Source: Crocinitomicaceae bacterium
GTDB taxonomy: Bacteria; Bacteroidota; Bacteroidia; Flavobacteriales_D; Crocinitomicaceae
Assembly: GCA_016708105.1 (NCBI GenBank)
Contig: JADJGJ010000001.1
Coordinates: 682,001-746,000 of the forward strand
Direction of reading: 5' to 3'
DNA length: 64,000 bases
Part shown: positions 18,181 through 27,795 of the stretch, piece by piece
Numbering within the stretch: position 1 is the first letter of the stretch
Layout of the letters: each line of letters starts with the position of its first letter
Translations under genes and position numbers: made by a program
Notes under the pieces: model-generated
Databases searched by the model: none
What the model was told of the DNA's origin: nothing
Seen by the model: only the letters and a program-made list of their open reading frames with translations

Positions 18181-18846
18181 TCAATAGGGGTTAATGTAGC
18201 CGTGTTTCACTGCATACATGACAATACCAATAGAATTTTTTGCACCAATTTTCTCTAGAATTTCAGATTTATATCGCTCTATGGTACGTTCAGATTTTGA
18301 TAATATATCTGCAATTTCTTTTGTGCTGTGTTCTTGTGAGAGCAATTTGATTACTTCAACCTGATCAGGATCAAACTGAATTACAGACGAATCTTTTTTA
18401 AACCGAGGAGTGATTTTACCTTCATGCATTAAACTTCTGACCAGAATTTTTGATGTTCGATCATTGAGATAATACCCTGTGTTGAGTACGCTGATAATGG
18501 CTCGTTCCATTTCAGCGGGTTCATCATCTTTGGTGAGATAACCGCCTGCTCCGTTTTCTATGGCGTTAATGATTAATTCTTCATCATCATACATGGAAAG
18601 CATCAGAATGCCAACTTCAGGAAAACGTTGTCGGATAGTGCGAGCTGCGTCAATACCATTCATGTTGGGCATTCGGTAGTCTAAAAAAACCAAATGAACT
18701 TCCATATTATTTAATTGATTAAGCATGTCTTGCCCATCAACGGCTTCAATAACAACCTCAATATTAGAGAGAGAATTGAGCATATTAATAAGTCCTTTTC
18801 TAAAAAGGGTTTGATCTTCAGCTACTCCAATTTTGATTGCTTTCAT
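18181..18846 (-). CDS. NarL/LuxR-type response regulator
   Basis: About 221 residues from the ATG at 18846. A receiver domain (residues 1-120) has acidic residues in GVAEDQ, the phospho-acceptor Asp in VFLDYRMP and the conserved Lys in YLTKDD. The C-terminal LuxR HTH is STKEIADILSKSERTIERYKSEI. An upstream in-frame start at 18912 would add 22 residues overlapping the kinase gene; the receiver starts directly at MKAIKIGVAED, so 18846 is chosen. It lies 25 bases downstream of its cognate HisKA_3 kinase and forms a two-gene operon with it. Target genes unknown. Confidence 0.92.
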   Translation of the reverse strand: MKAIKIGVAEDQTLFRKGLINMLNSLSNIEVVIEAVDGQDMLNQLNNMEVHLVFLDYRMPNMNGIDAARTIRQRFPEVGILMLSMYDDEELIINAIENGAGGYLTKDDEPAEMERAIISVLNTGYYLNDRTSKILVRSLMHEGKITPRFKKDSSVIQFDPDQVEVIKLLSQEHSTKEIADILSKSERTIERYKSEILEKIGAKNSIGIVMYAVKHGYINPY

Positions 18847-18871
18847 TGATTTACATTTTTGAAAATAGTAT

Positions 18872-19693
18872 TCACTTTTTTTTGCTGAGTGTAAACTTTT
18901 TATTGTCTTCACTAACCTTAGATTTCAAAATCATTTCTACTCTGGTTCCTTTAGGGTAGCGCTGTGAAAATTCTAAGTTAGCTCCAATTAATCCGGTACG
19001 CACGGCAAGATTTTTCATGCCCAGCGATTCTGATTTGAAATCAAGTTCTGCATCTGGTACAAATCCTTTACCATCATCTTCAATAATCAAACTTATTTGA
19101 TCTTGTATACTCACCAATTTGACAAAAATATTTTCCGCTTCCGCATGTTTAATAATATTGTTCAGTAATTCTTGACAAATGCGATAAATAGCAAGTTCAA
19201 CATCTTTGCTCAATGGCGTATGCATTTCTGTATCCGTTTCACATTGAATATTGAGTTTGGTAAGACTGCGAGTTTTTTTGCATAAATCATTCAGTGCGTT
19301 AGCCAAACCAAGCTCATTTAGTACGGGAGGCATCAAATCACGAGATATTTGTCTGACCCTGGCAACCAGGTTGTGAACGAGATCTTTTAGTTGATCAGTT
19401 TGCTCACTACTCAATGGAGGCTGGGCTAACTGCATCCTTATGTGAGTAAGTACTGACCCAATATCATCATGCAATTCAGCGGCAATTCGCTTCTGTTCTT
19501 CCTCACGCACATCAACCATTGCATTAATCAAATTTTGTTGATATTCGTTCTCTTTTTGCGCGGCATTAAGTTGCTGTTGAATAAATTTTTTCTGATAAGC
19601 TACGCTGAAAAGAAATATACCCAATGCCATAAGAGCCATGGCAAATGAACCAAAAATAATGATATATACATTTATTTCTTCTTCCTGGTACAT
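18872..19693 (-). CDS. Membrane sensor histidine kinase (HisKA_3 type)
   Basis: A 273-residue kinase. One membrane helix at about residues 8-30 (YIIIFGSFAMALMALGIFLF), almost no extracytoplasmic sensor, and a coiled coil leading into the HisKA_3 motif RIAAELHDDIGSVLTHIRM with the phospho-acceptor His. The HATPase domain follows (N box CQELLNNIIKHA, G1 IIEDDGKGF, G2 SLGMKNL). The lack of a periplasmic domain suggests it senses an intracellular or membrane signal or uses a partner. Partner is the NarL regulator immediately downstream. Confidence 0.92.
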   Translation of the reverse strand: MYQEEEINVYIIIFGSFAMALMALGIFLFSVAYQKKFIQQQLNAAQKENEYQQNLINAMVDVREEEQKRIAAELHDDIGSVLTHIRMQLAQPPLSSEQTDQLKDLVHNLVARVRQISRDLMPPVLNELGLANALNDLCKKTRSLTKLNIQCETDTEMHTPLSKDVELAIYRICQELLNNIIKHAEAENIFVKLVSIQDQISLIIEDDGKGFVPDAELDFKSESLGMKNLAVRTGLIGANLEFSQRYPKGTRVEMILKSKVSEDNKKFTLSKKK

Positions 19694-19816
19694 GGGTTAA
19701 AATCTTACACAATGATAAGCATTTTTTTTGCAAACATGCCCGGTGAAAAATTGAAGCGAAGGAAGCAAAAAAGTGAAACCAGAGGAATGATCAAAAACAA
19801 TCATGCTTTCTTGAAA

Positions 19817-20056
19817 CTAGCTTAAAATAGCAATTCGCATCTCTTCATTTTCATCTTTATGTGTAATGCGCACCAGATAGATACCCGCGGCTAAATTTAA
19901 TTTTAACTGTATTCCGTTACCGCGATCAGACAAATCATTTATGGTTGAGACAAGTTGACCGGCGGTACTATAAATAGTCAATTTGAATTTTGGCCATTGA
20001 TTGCGCGTAAGCACGGTACAATGTCCGTTTTGAACAGGGTTAGGGAAAATGACCAT
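19817..20056 (-). CDS. Orphan T9SS type A sorting domain, in frame after an amber stop
   Basis: 79 residues that are only a T9SS sorting domain: MVIFPNPVQNGHCTV, KLTIYSTAGQLVSTI, LAAGIYLVRIT. No passenger or signal peptide. Upstream the frame continues through four codons (Tyr-Tyr-Leu-Leu) to the TAG stop of the beta-barrel gene at 20069-20071. One sense codon in place of TAG would therefore fuse barrel and sorting domain. Either it is a relic of a longer protein, or the stop is read through, or the short ORF is translated by coupling. A sorting domain without a Sec signal cannot be exported by the usual route. Confidence 0.6.
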   Translation of the reverse strand: MVIFPNPVQNGHCTVLTRNQWPKFKLTIYSTAGQLVSTINDLSDRGNGIQLKLNLAAGIYLVRITHKDENEEMRIAILS

Positions 20057-20068
20057 AAGTAGATAGTA

Positions 20069-20839
20069 CTAATAATCCATGCGGAAAACAACTGCTTCAT
20101 CTTTGTTGCGATCATGAAAAAAACGATAAGACAAGCCAAAAGAAATTGTCTCCGGACACCAGATTGAAAGTTCAGTACTTAATGCCAAGTGATCATTAAT
20201 TAAATAATTTATACCGGCAATAGTACAACCTGTAAACATGCGAAAGCCGGTTGGAAATAAATTTTGAATTCGTTCTGATGGCACTTTACTTAATTCATTG
20301 CCTTCATAACTTACGCCTATTCTCAACCTGATATAGTATTCAAAATTGTATTTTCTGAACAGATGCAATTGAGGATTGATGGAAAGAAAAAAACGTTGAG
20401 AACCATAATACGTGTTATCAAAGAGTATGTCAGAAAACGAGTATCCAAAGGCATAGCCAAGTGAAAAAGAAGAATCAATAGCCAGGGTATGACTGAATGA
20501 AAAAATTGGGCTGTGCTGATTGATGACGAATTGATGCTCACTGGTATCACTGTACGATCGCATAGAATTGTCTAATCTTAACGTGTTGAGGGAATAGCCG
20601 GAACCAATTCTAAAGCTGTGATTATAAAACGGACGTTGTGGATTAAATTCAACAGGATTCATACGTGAAGCAAGCATTTTACTAAGTGCAAAAGCAGAAT
20701 CAGGTAGCATGATCAATGATTTTTCTTGAATACTGTCTCTGTCATTTCTTATGTCACCTGAGTGATTTGAAATATCTGGAGAACTATAACTGATGAGCGA
20801 GGTCATCAGAATAAAAAGTAGTGTTAGTTGGGTTTTCAT
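20069..20839 (-). CDS. Hypothetical outer-membrane beta-barrel protein
   Basis: About 256 residues. The signal peptide is MKTQLTLLFILMTSLISYS; an ATG three codons upstream is also possible. A Ser/Asp-rich linker follows, then alternating beta-strands (FRIGSGYSLNTLRL, FSLGYAFGYSFSDIL, YYIRLRIGVSYEG, ISFGLSYRFFHDR) typical of an 8-10-strand barrel. The terminal VVFRMDY ends in an aromatic residue, as usual for outer-membrane proteins and compatible with BAM targeting. This argues that the TAG is the true stop. It is followed in frame by the orphan sorting domain. Confidence 0.7.
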   Translation of the reverse strand: MKTQLTLLFILMTSLISYSSPDISNHSGDIRNDRDSIQEKSLIMLPDSAFALSKMLASRMNPVEFNPQRPFYNHSFRIGSGYSLNTLRLDNSMRSYSDTSEHQFVINQHSPIFSFSHTLAIDSSFSLGYAFGYSFSDILFDNTYYGSQRFFLSINPQLHLFRKYNFEYYIRLRIGVSYEGNELSKVPSERIQNLFPTGFRMFTGCTIAGINYLINDHLALSTELSIWCPETISFGLSYRFFHDRNKDEAVVFRMDY

Positions 20840-20848
20840 ACGCTGCAA

Positions 20849-21156
20849 TTTTTTCTGAAAGATATCTGGCTAAGTGCTGTTGAAGTATTACCATTTACCA
20901 AACGATCATGCATGAATATTGTGCAATTCCGCTCTAATTCTAAGTTTTGACTATGCGTTGATGAAAGAAGATTTTTTTCAATGATGAAAAGGAGTTTTCA
21001 AACGATGGTAGAACGATAAAGAATTTGAGTTCAGAAAAAGTCAAAGTGAAAAAAGCGTTGGGTAAATGATATGGCACGATCGGAAAATAAATGCAATAAA
21101 TGATACATTACGTTAATTTTTCCGTAATTTTCTGTAGAATTAAAATCCCAAAAGAT
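20849..21156. other. Divergent intergenic region, nothing recognised
   Basis: About 300 AT-rich bases between the barrel gene (minus) and the LytTR regulator (plus). No convincing TAnnTTTG element, palindrome or RNA structure was found. Confidence 0.5.
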
Positions 21157-21978
21157 ATGGCAGAGGTAACATGTATTGTAGTTGATGACGAAATTCAGAA
21201 TCAAGATGTTCTTGTTCGTATGATAGATCAGTTTTGCCCGTCAGTTCAGGTTTTGGGACGTGCACAAAGTGTTGATGAAGCAGTTACACTCATTAATAAA
21301 ACAAATCCCAATGTTGTCTTTTTAGACATAGAAATGCCGGGCGGCAGTGGGTTCACCTTGTTTGATAAAATTCAACGCCCTAATTTTTACACCATATTTA
21401 CCACGGCTCATGCAGAGTACGCAATTAAAGCCATCAAATTTGCTGCATTTGATTATTTGCTGAAACCAATCAATCTAACTGAACTGAAAAATGCAGTAGA
21501 AAAAGTTGCAGAACGTCTTAGGTCAGGTGAAAACAGAGGTGCAAGTGCTGAAAAAATGGCCGAGGTGCTTCGCTCAAACAGACAAGATCAAAAATATGAT
21601 TTCAGTAAAATCGCCTTGCCAACTTCTGAAGGAATTGAGTTTTTTGACGTGAATGATATTCTGCGTTGTGAAGCAGAACGCGCCTATTGCTGTTTTCATT
21701 TGAAAACCGGAAAAAAAGTAATGGTATCACGCAGTCTCAAAGAGTATGAAGATATTTTAAACGAAGCAAATTTTTTCAGAATTCATAAATCAAACATGGT
21801 TAACGTGAATCACGTGACAAAATATCTGCGAGGCAAAGGTGGATTTGTTCAACTAACCGATGGATCTCTTGTTGCAGTTGCTATCAGAAAAAAAGATGAA
21901 TTCCTCAAGTACTTAAGTGGCAACCGTGCCAAAGTAGAAATTGAAGAAGAGAGTGCTGATAATTTTCAACGAGTTTGA
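21157..21978 (+). CDS. LytTR-family response regulator
   Basis: About 273 residues from the ATG at 21157; an in-frame start at 21100 adds 19 residues before the receiver fold, so it is rejected. The receiver domain has acidic residues in CIVVDDE, phospho-acceptor Asp in VVFLDIEMPGG and the Lys in YLLKPIN. A linker with ENRGASAEKMAEVL follows, then a LytTR DNA-binding domain (IALPTSEGIEFFDVNDILRCEAERAYC is its start; FFRIHKSNMVNVNHV and LTDGSLVAVAIRKKDE are its strand core). It faces the giant LytS-type kinase across a repeat-filled region, tail to tail. The two are a plausible cognate pair. Confidence 0.92.
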   Translation: MAEVTCIVVDDEIQNQDVLVRMIDQFCPSVQVLGRAQSVDEAVTLINKTNPNVVFLDIEMPGGSGFTLFDKIQRPNFYTIFTTAHAEYAIKAIKFAAFDYLLKPINLTELKNAVEKVAERLRSGENRGASAEKMAEVLRSNRQDQKYDFSKIALPTSEGIEFFDVNDILRCEAERAYCCFHLKTGKKVMVSRSLKEYEDILNEANFFRIHKSNMVNVNHVTKYLRGKGGFVQLTDGSLVAVAIRKKDEFLKYLSGNRAKVEIEEESADNFQRV

Positions 21979-21979
21979 T

Positions 21980-22080
21980 CCTCTCCTCAATCCTCTCCGA
22001 AGGAGAGGAAGGCCAGAGCACAAGGGTTTAGAAAAAGTGTGAACTAACGTCACTTCCTCTCTCCTTCGGAGAGAGGAGAA
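21980..22080 (+). repeat. Dispersed intergenic repeat, copy 1
   Basis: About 100 bp with palindromic edges (cctctccgaaggagagg and cctctctccttcggagagagg) around a conserved core that contains cacaagggtttagaaaaagt followed by gtgaactaacgtcacttcc. Related copies are at 22126-22241 (same orientation) and 35170-35284 (opposite). The edges alone could form hairpins able to end transcription of the convergent genes. It looks like a non-autonomous, MITE-like family. Confidence 0.7.
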
Positions 22081-22125
22081 AATCGCAAGGGTTTCCAAAT
22101 CGATCGTATTACCATTACGGTATTT

Positions 22126-22241
22126 CCTCCCCCTTAATCCCCCTCAGCGAGAGGGGGAAAGCTAGAGCACAAGGGTTTAGAAAAAGTGTGAACTTACGTC
22201 ACTTCCTCTCTCTAGTGGAGAGAGGAAAGAGGAGTGAGGAG
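22126..22241 (+). repeat. Dispersed intergenic repeat, copy 2
   Basis: Same core as copy 1 (cacaagggtttagaaaaagt, then gtgaacttacgtcacttcc). The left edge has diverged to ccccctcagcgagaggggg and the right to ctctctctagtggagagag, with the changes compensated so that both stems still pair. It ends 3 bases before the kinase stop codon. Confidence 0.7.
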
Positions 22242-22244
22242 AAA

Positions 22245-25200
22245 TCACTCCTCCTCATCACTATTCCCAATAATATCATGCGTAATGCGCAACATGGTGC
22301 CCGGTTGTTTTTCATTTTCCGGATCAAAGGTGTCAACAACCTCTACTTCAAAATTTTTATCCATGATGCGGTTGAGCAAATCAATGCGTGTTGTATTGAT
22401 GCTCATGGCGTATGATTTTCTGTTTGCTTGCAATGAATCAGATTTCTTTTTCTCCAGTGAGGCTTGTCTGCCAATGCCATTGTCTTGTATAGTATATTCC
22501 ATTCGGTTTTTTCTAACGGCAATGCCTAAAATTATTCTTGGATTCATTCCTGTTTCAGGAAAGGCGTGAATGATGGCATTTTCAATGTATGGTTGCAATA
22601 GCATTGGCGGAATCAAATACTCAGAAGTATCCAAGCCGGTCTCTACTTGTATTGTAAAAGTCATTTGCTCTTGCATACGCCGCTTTGAAATTCGGATGTA
22701 TTGCTCAAGAAACTGAATCTCCTCATCTAATGAAATAAAATGGTGCATTGAATTCTCCAAAACCTTTCGCATCAATTTTGAAAAATCAGCAATATGGTTG
22801 AGTGATTCTTCTACATTGCCTTGAAGAATATAATACTGGAATGAGTTCAGTGTGTTATACGTAAAATGAGGATTTAACTGAGAACTTAAAAGTTGATACT
22901 GATACGCCATGGCTTGCTGCTGTTCACTTTTAATTGCTTCGTAAGAAATTTCTCGCTCAGTTACATCGCGCACTGAACCGTAAATTTCAAACACTTCACC
23001 TCGGTCATTCAGCATGGGGCGGGAGTAATCGTCAAACCAGCGATACTCTTTTTCTCCTTCCTTTTTTAAGCGGTATGTGATCAATGTGGGTTCTTTGGTA
23101 TCTAATATTTTATTGATAGCGTGAGTAATTTTCATCACATCTTCAGGATGCACATAATTATACCAGAAATTTTCTCCACGCATCAAATCCAATTCGTTGC
23201 AACCAATCAGATTTGTTACTTGCGGACTCAGATATTTAAGCGCAAGTCTGACTCTTTGCCTACCTGAAACCGTTGCAACATAATAAAACTGATCAGATGC
23301 CTCAATGATTTGCGAATTCAATTTCACAATGTCAACCAAACGTTTGCGTTGATTTTCCAGATTGATCTCTTGTTTTTTCTTCTCGGTAATATCACGTATT
23401 AAACCCTGCACCGCATAAAATTGATTTTGCGCATCAAAAAGTTTACTCAGATTCACTGAAACAATTACTTCTGATCCGTCTTTATGAACCAGTGATGCTT
23501 CAAATTCTCTGATCTCTCCAACTATATTTTGTTTGGCAAATTTTAAATCACGAATTTTTGGCAGCACATATAAAAATGAAATATGTTTACCTATTACTTC
23601 CTCAGGCGTATATCCTAGCAGTTTTTCAACTGAAGGGCTAACCATAGTGATTATACCACCTGTTGTTGTTTGATAATAAATGTCTTGAATTGACTCAAAT
23701 ATCTTTCGGAATCTGAAATTACTTTCTTCTACTTCTTTATGTGTTTTTACTAATTCAGTAATGTCCAACATAGATCCGCTGATCAGATGTTTTGCTTGAT
23801 TGGGTAATAGATGACTGTCAGATGCTCTGAGTAAGAAAAATTTAATGTCACCATTTGTATCAATAAGTTTTAATTCAAGGTCACGTGCGTTAAAATCATG
23901 CACAGCATTGTACACAATTTTTTCAAATTCAGTTATAGAATCAGAATGTATCAAACTATAAAGTTGTTTTTTTTGTATAGGCTCATTTTTATAACTCATT
24001 CCAAGTAAATTCTGCAGATTTTCATCCAAGTACGCAGTTTCATCTTGAATATTCCACTGCCATGCACCCATGCGGGCAATTACTTGAGCTTCTTTTAATA
24101 ATTTACGCTGATTACCTAATTGTTCTTCTTGAATTTTGCGTTGATTGATATCTTTACCACTGGTTCTTATTCCAATCCAAGCCCCGTTTTTATCATATAC
24201 CAATGTCCAGCTGAGTGAAAACCACGTAGCAGTTCCGTTTTTACTCACGGTTCTGAATTCAATCGGATCTCCTTCATACTTATTCACCAAAACCTCATAC
24301 AATATTTTCATTACCCGGCTGTAATCATCGGGGTGAATAATAAGTTCGTAAAAGTTAGTTGCCGTGAGTAATTCATCTAGCGTGTATCCGCTGTATTTTT
24401 CAGCTGCCGGATTCATCCATATTGCTTTACCTTTGGTGTCTAACCAGGTCTCCCAGTTTGCTGTGTAATTGGCAATGGTTTTAAATTTTTCTTCACTGGC
24501 AAGCAGTTCTTCTTGATCTTGTCTTTTTGCAAGAATTACTGAAACAAGGTTTGAAAAGCGTCTCACCAAATTGATCTCTTTTTCATTAAGTACGATTGGA
24601 AAAGTGAGATTCAACAAGCCACTCACCTTATCACCCCTGAAAAGCGGAATCAAACATAAGGTTCGAATTTTTGTCAGTTTGGCAGCCCATGAACTCAAAC
24701 TTCTCAACACCTTGTTTTGTGAATGATCTTTCACATAGGTATTGATTAGTTTTGAATCACTTGTAATCAGTTCTTTTTTACTATGTATAACTTGGGTGAA
24801 TATACTATCAGAAACCAGCTCAGGTATAACCGACGCTAAATTTACTTTAGCACGTTTTTCTATTATTTTAATTGTTTCAAGACCAATTTGCTCCGCATAT
24901 AATTGCAAATTATTTTCTGTTGGATAGTACCTGTAAATTCTACCCCTATGAGAACCCAAAATATCTTCAACATAGTTAAAAATTAATTGGGTCAAATTTT
25001 CATCAGAAACATTATGCACCAGGGCAGAATTGATTTTCTCAGCATGGTAAATTTCTTTAAAATTAGATTCTGATTCAAACTCTTGAAGCTTTTGTGCGGT
25101 AATATCGGTATGCGTAATTACAGCACCGTTTATTTTTCCATAAAGGGGTGATATTTTCATTCTGAACCAACGTCTTTCGGTGGCTGAATGACAAGGATAT

Positions 25201-27485
25201 TCAAATTCAAAATTCTTTTTAAATCCGGTAAGAATTTGTTTGATGGCTTTCAGAATTGGCGTCACATTAGTTTCACCACTTGCCAAAGCATCATCACATG
25301 CTTTCAGGTAGTTGCTCCCAACCCCTGTAAATTCAGGCAGACCTTCATTTTCTTTTGCAAAATCTTTCCACGCCTTGTTGGTTTCAATGATGTTACCTTC
25401 TTTGTCAATTACAGCAATACTTTCATTCAGGGAGGTTAAAATTGAGCGCAAAAATGTTTCGCGCTCTGCCAGTTTTAGTTCTGATGATTTTAGCTTGGTT
25501 ACATCTTGTGCGGTGACAATAATTTTGTTAACCACCCCCTCATTGGTATGACTGAAAAATACACCGGCGTGAATGTATTTTAATCTACCTTTACCTGTAA
25601 TAATCCGATAAAGAAAAAGCTCAGGATCAACACCATTAATCATTTTCTGAAGTGCAGCCGCCAACACCGACTTGTCATCAGGATGAATATGCGAGTATAT
25701 ATTTTCACGTGTTGGTATAAAAGTATCCGGATCTACTTCAAATATTTTATACATTTCACTTGACCAGATTCTTGTTTCTGACCCCGGAGTAATAATAAAA
25801 TTACCTGTTTGAGTAATTTCCATCACCCGGTGAAGCAATGATTGTTGGTCAGTCAAATTTTTTTGAAATTCTGAAATTTCTGTAATGTCATGTCCACTGC
25901 TGATGTATGAAATAATTCTGCTATTCTCATCGTGTATCACTGCATTTCTCCATGCAATTAGTCGTACCTGATTTGTTTTTGTCAGAATATATCCCTCAGA
26001 AACTTCAACAGGTAGACGTTCTTCTTCTACTAATTTTTTGAATTTGCTTATTCGTTTTGTAGATTCTGCATGGGGCACAAAATTCTCAAACCACGTTTTT
26101 CCTATTAGTTCGTCTTTTGAATACTCCATTACCTTGCATGCCTGATCATTTACTAGTTGAACAACTCCTTGTTTATCCAACATCAAAACAATAGAAGGCG
26201 ACGTATTCAGATATAATTCAAATTTCTCTTTCTCTTTTAGAAGTTCTATTCGCGCTTCTTCTTGCTCTGTAATATCTCTACCCATTGATTGAATTTCAGT
26301 GAGCACGCCATTTTCATCATAAAAACCAAGTTCTGTCCATTCAAACCATTTTTGTGTTCCATGATATAAGCCAAGGTGAACATCCGAAATTTTAGAATTG
26401 GTCGGAGATAATTTATTTATTTTGTTTTGCAATCTGGGAATATCACGGACAATATTCAAATAATTAATTGAGAGAATTTCATCTTTTGTTTTGTGCATGA
26501 AATTTAGACATGCTGTGTTGGCAAATAGAACTTGCCCGTCAGGTTTCCAACGTATAATCAATTCGGTTTGGCTGTCAATAATCTGTCGGTAATTTTCTTC
26601 ACTGATACGTAATCTGATTTCAGCCAAGTGTCTTTCAAGTTCATTCCCTAAACGGTGACTCAGGCTTTGTGAAATTTCTTCTACTTGATTTATTTCTTGC
26701 AGTTCATGATCATCCATGATTACTAAAACTCCAACCGGATGACCTTGTGAATTATGGAGCAATATCCCTAGGTATGAATCAACACCCATTTCGACCAGAT
26801 CAGGATCATTCGGGAATTTTTTTTGCAGATCTTTTGGAATACAGAGTAAGTTTGATTCACTCAACAATTCACAGGGTTTACCTGAAAACGGGTAACAAAA
26901 TGATGGTCTTTCAACTCCATTTTCTCTGAAGGATACTGTCTCAATAGAATGAATATTCTCTTTAAAAACACCAACAAAAACTATTTTAGGTTTGATTACG
27001 TGATAGAGTAAATCGGTAATTTCAGAGAAGTAATTTTCACCCACAGCAACGTCTGCAGTTTTTTTAAGTTCATTCAATGAAAGCGTATTTTGTTCACCTG
27101 ATTTTAAAACATGATTGGGTATATGTTGGGTAATTTGCACCATTTCAATTTCATGTCTTGCTCGTTGAATTGCATAAGGCAAACGGTAGATCTCATCCAA
27201 GGAAATATAATCAGTCAAGCCACTCTCAAAGAGAAAAGTCATTTCAGCTTCATTCAGCAATTCACCAATTCCAACAACTACAATTTTTTTGTACTGCTTA
27301 CATTGTTTCAAAAACTGACAGAGTTCATCTGAAAAATTATTGATTGCAATTAGAACGACACCTGATTCATTCGTGATTTGATTGAAGTGGTCAACAAGCT
27401 GCACATGATCAACACCCTGCTTGGTTAGTATAGGTTTTACTTTTTCAGAAAGATAAGTTGTATGATCTACCAGCCAAATGTCCAT
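22245..27485 (-). CDS. Giant multi-PAS/GAF LytS-type sensor histidine kinase
   Basis: A 1746-residue cytoplasmic kinase without signal peptide or membrane helix. Residues 1-115 resemble a receiver fold (DIWLVDHTTYLSEKV...VVVGIGELL...GLTDYISLDEIYRLP) but lack the usual phospho-acceptor context, so this is probably a pseudo-receiver. A GAF-like region follows (about 140-290), then about eight PAS domains, many followed by DITE-type PAC ends (MGRDITEQEEA, SGHDITEIS, LIRDITEKKK), with another GAF inserted near 820-985. The C-terminus is a His_kinase domain (SSQLNPHFTYNTLNSFQYYI, with the His) and a HATPase (PYIENAIIHAFP, IQDNGIGR). Likely partner: the LytTR regulator at 21157-21978. The number of sensors suggests integration of several signals. 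Confidence 0.92.
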   Translation of the reverse strand: MDIWLVDHTTYLSEKVKPILTKQGVDHVQLVDHFNQITNESGVVLIAINNFSDELCQFLKQCKQYKKIVVVGIGELLNEAEMTFLFESGLTDYISLDEIYRLPYAIQRARHEIEMVQITQHIPNHVLKSGEQNTLSLNELKKTADVAVGENYFSEITDLLYHVIKPKIVFVGVFKENIHSIETVSFRENGVERPSFCYPFSGKPCELLSESNLLCIPKDLQKKFPNDPDLVEMGVDSYLGILLHNSQGHPVGVLVIMDDHELQEINQVEEISQSLSHRLGNELERHLAEIRLRISEENYRQIIDSQTELIIRWKPDGQVLFANTACLNFMHKTKDEILSINYLNIVRDIPRLQNKINKLSPTNSKISDVHLGLYHGTQKWFEWTELGFYDENGVLTEIQSMGRDITEQEEARIELLKEKEKFELYLNTSPSIVLMLDKQGVVQLVNDQACKVMEYSKDELIGKTWFENFVPHAESTKRISKFKKLVEEERLPVEVSEGYILTKTNQVRLIAWRNAVIHDENSRIISYISSGHDITEISEFQKNLTDQQSLLHRVMEITQTGNFIITPGSETRIWSSEMYKIFEVDPDTFIPTRENIYSHIHPDDKSVLAAALQKMINGVDPELFLYRIITGKGRLKYIHAGVFFSHTNEGVVNKIIVTAQDVTKLKSSELKLAERETFLRSILTSLNESIAVIDKEGNIIETNKAWKDFAKENEGLPEFTGVGSNYLKACDDALASGETNVTPILKAIKQILTGFKKNFEFEYPCHSATERRWFRMKISPLYGKINGAVITHTDITAQKLQEFESESNFKEIYHAEKINSALVHNVSDENLTQLIFNYVEDILGSHRGRIYRYYPTENNLQLYAEQIGLETIKIIEKRAKVNLASVIPELVSDSIFTQVIHSKKELITSDSKLINTYVKDHSQNKVLRSLSSWAAKLTKIRTLCLIPLFRGDKVSGLLNLTFPIVLNEKEINLVRRFSNLVSVILAKRQDQEELLASEEKFKTIANYTANWETWLDTKGKAIWMNPAAEKYSGYTLDELLTATNFYELIIHPDDYSRVMKILYEVLVNKYEGDPIEFRTVSKNGTATWFSLSWTLVYDKNGAWIGIRTSGKDINQRKIQEEQLGNQRKLLKEAQVIARMGAWQWNIQDETAYLDENLQNLLGMSYKNEPIQKKQLYSLIHSDSITEFEKIVYNAVHDFNARDLELKLIDTNGDIKFFLLRASDSHLLPNQAKHLISGSMLDITELVKTHKEVEESNFRFRKIFESIQDIYYQTTTGGIITMVSPSVEKLLGYTPEEVIGKHISFLYVLPKIRDLKFAKQNIVGEIREFEASLVHKDGSEVIVSVNLSKLFDAQNQFYAVQGLIRDITEKKKQEINLENQRKRLVDIVKLNSQIIEASDQFYYVATVSGRQRVRLALKYLSPQVTNLIGCNELDLMRGENFWYNYVHPEDVMKITHAINKILDTKEPTLITYRLKKEGEKEYRWFDDYSRPMLNDRGEVFEIYGSVRDVTEREISYEAIKSEQQQAMAYQYQLLSSQLNPHFTYNTLNSFQYYILQGNVEESLNHIADFSKLMRKVLENSMHHFISLDEEIQFLEQYIRISKRRMQEQMTFTIQVETGLDTSEYLIPPMLLQPYIENAIIHAFPETGMNPRIILGIAVRKNRMEYTIQDNGIGRQASLEKKKSDSLQANRKSYAMSINTTRIDLLNRIMDKNFEVEVVDTFDPENEKQPGTMLRITHDIIGNSDEEE

Positions 27486-27795
27486 TTTTCTTTATTCAAT
27501 TTCATTTCACTATTGATTCTGAAAAATAGGAATTATTTTTTGCATTGATGCTACCAATCGTAACAAATACTTTACACCTGAGAAATATATGTTCTGTTGT
27601 TTAATTAAAGTAGTTTTTTCTCCGCTTGAGGCGAGATCAAGAGGGGTGATCGCAAGCCGTTCATTAAAGTTAATACGTAATTATCATATTCTGCTGTCAC
27701 CGTAATTTCTCCTCTTGAGAGAGGAAACAATGATTTGCCCTTAAAGCACACATTTTTTCACAACGTGTATTGGTGACTTTCTTTACAGAGCTGAT
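27486..27795. other. Intergenic region with a weak relic of the dispersed repeat
   Basis: No gene is seen. The stretches ttttttctccgcttgaggcg (about 27613-27632) and tttctcctcttgagagagga (about 27710-27729) resemble the palindromic edges of the repeat at 21980-22241, but the core is missing. Otherwise AT-rich. Confidence 0.4.
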
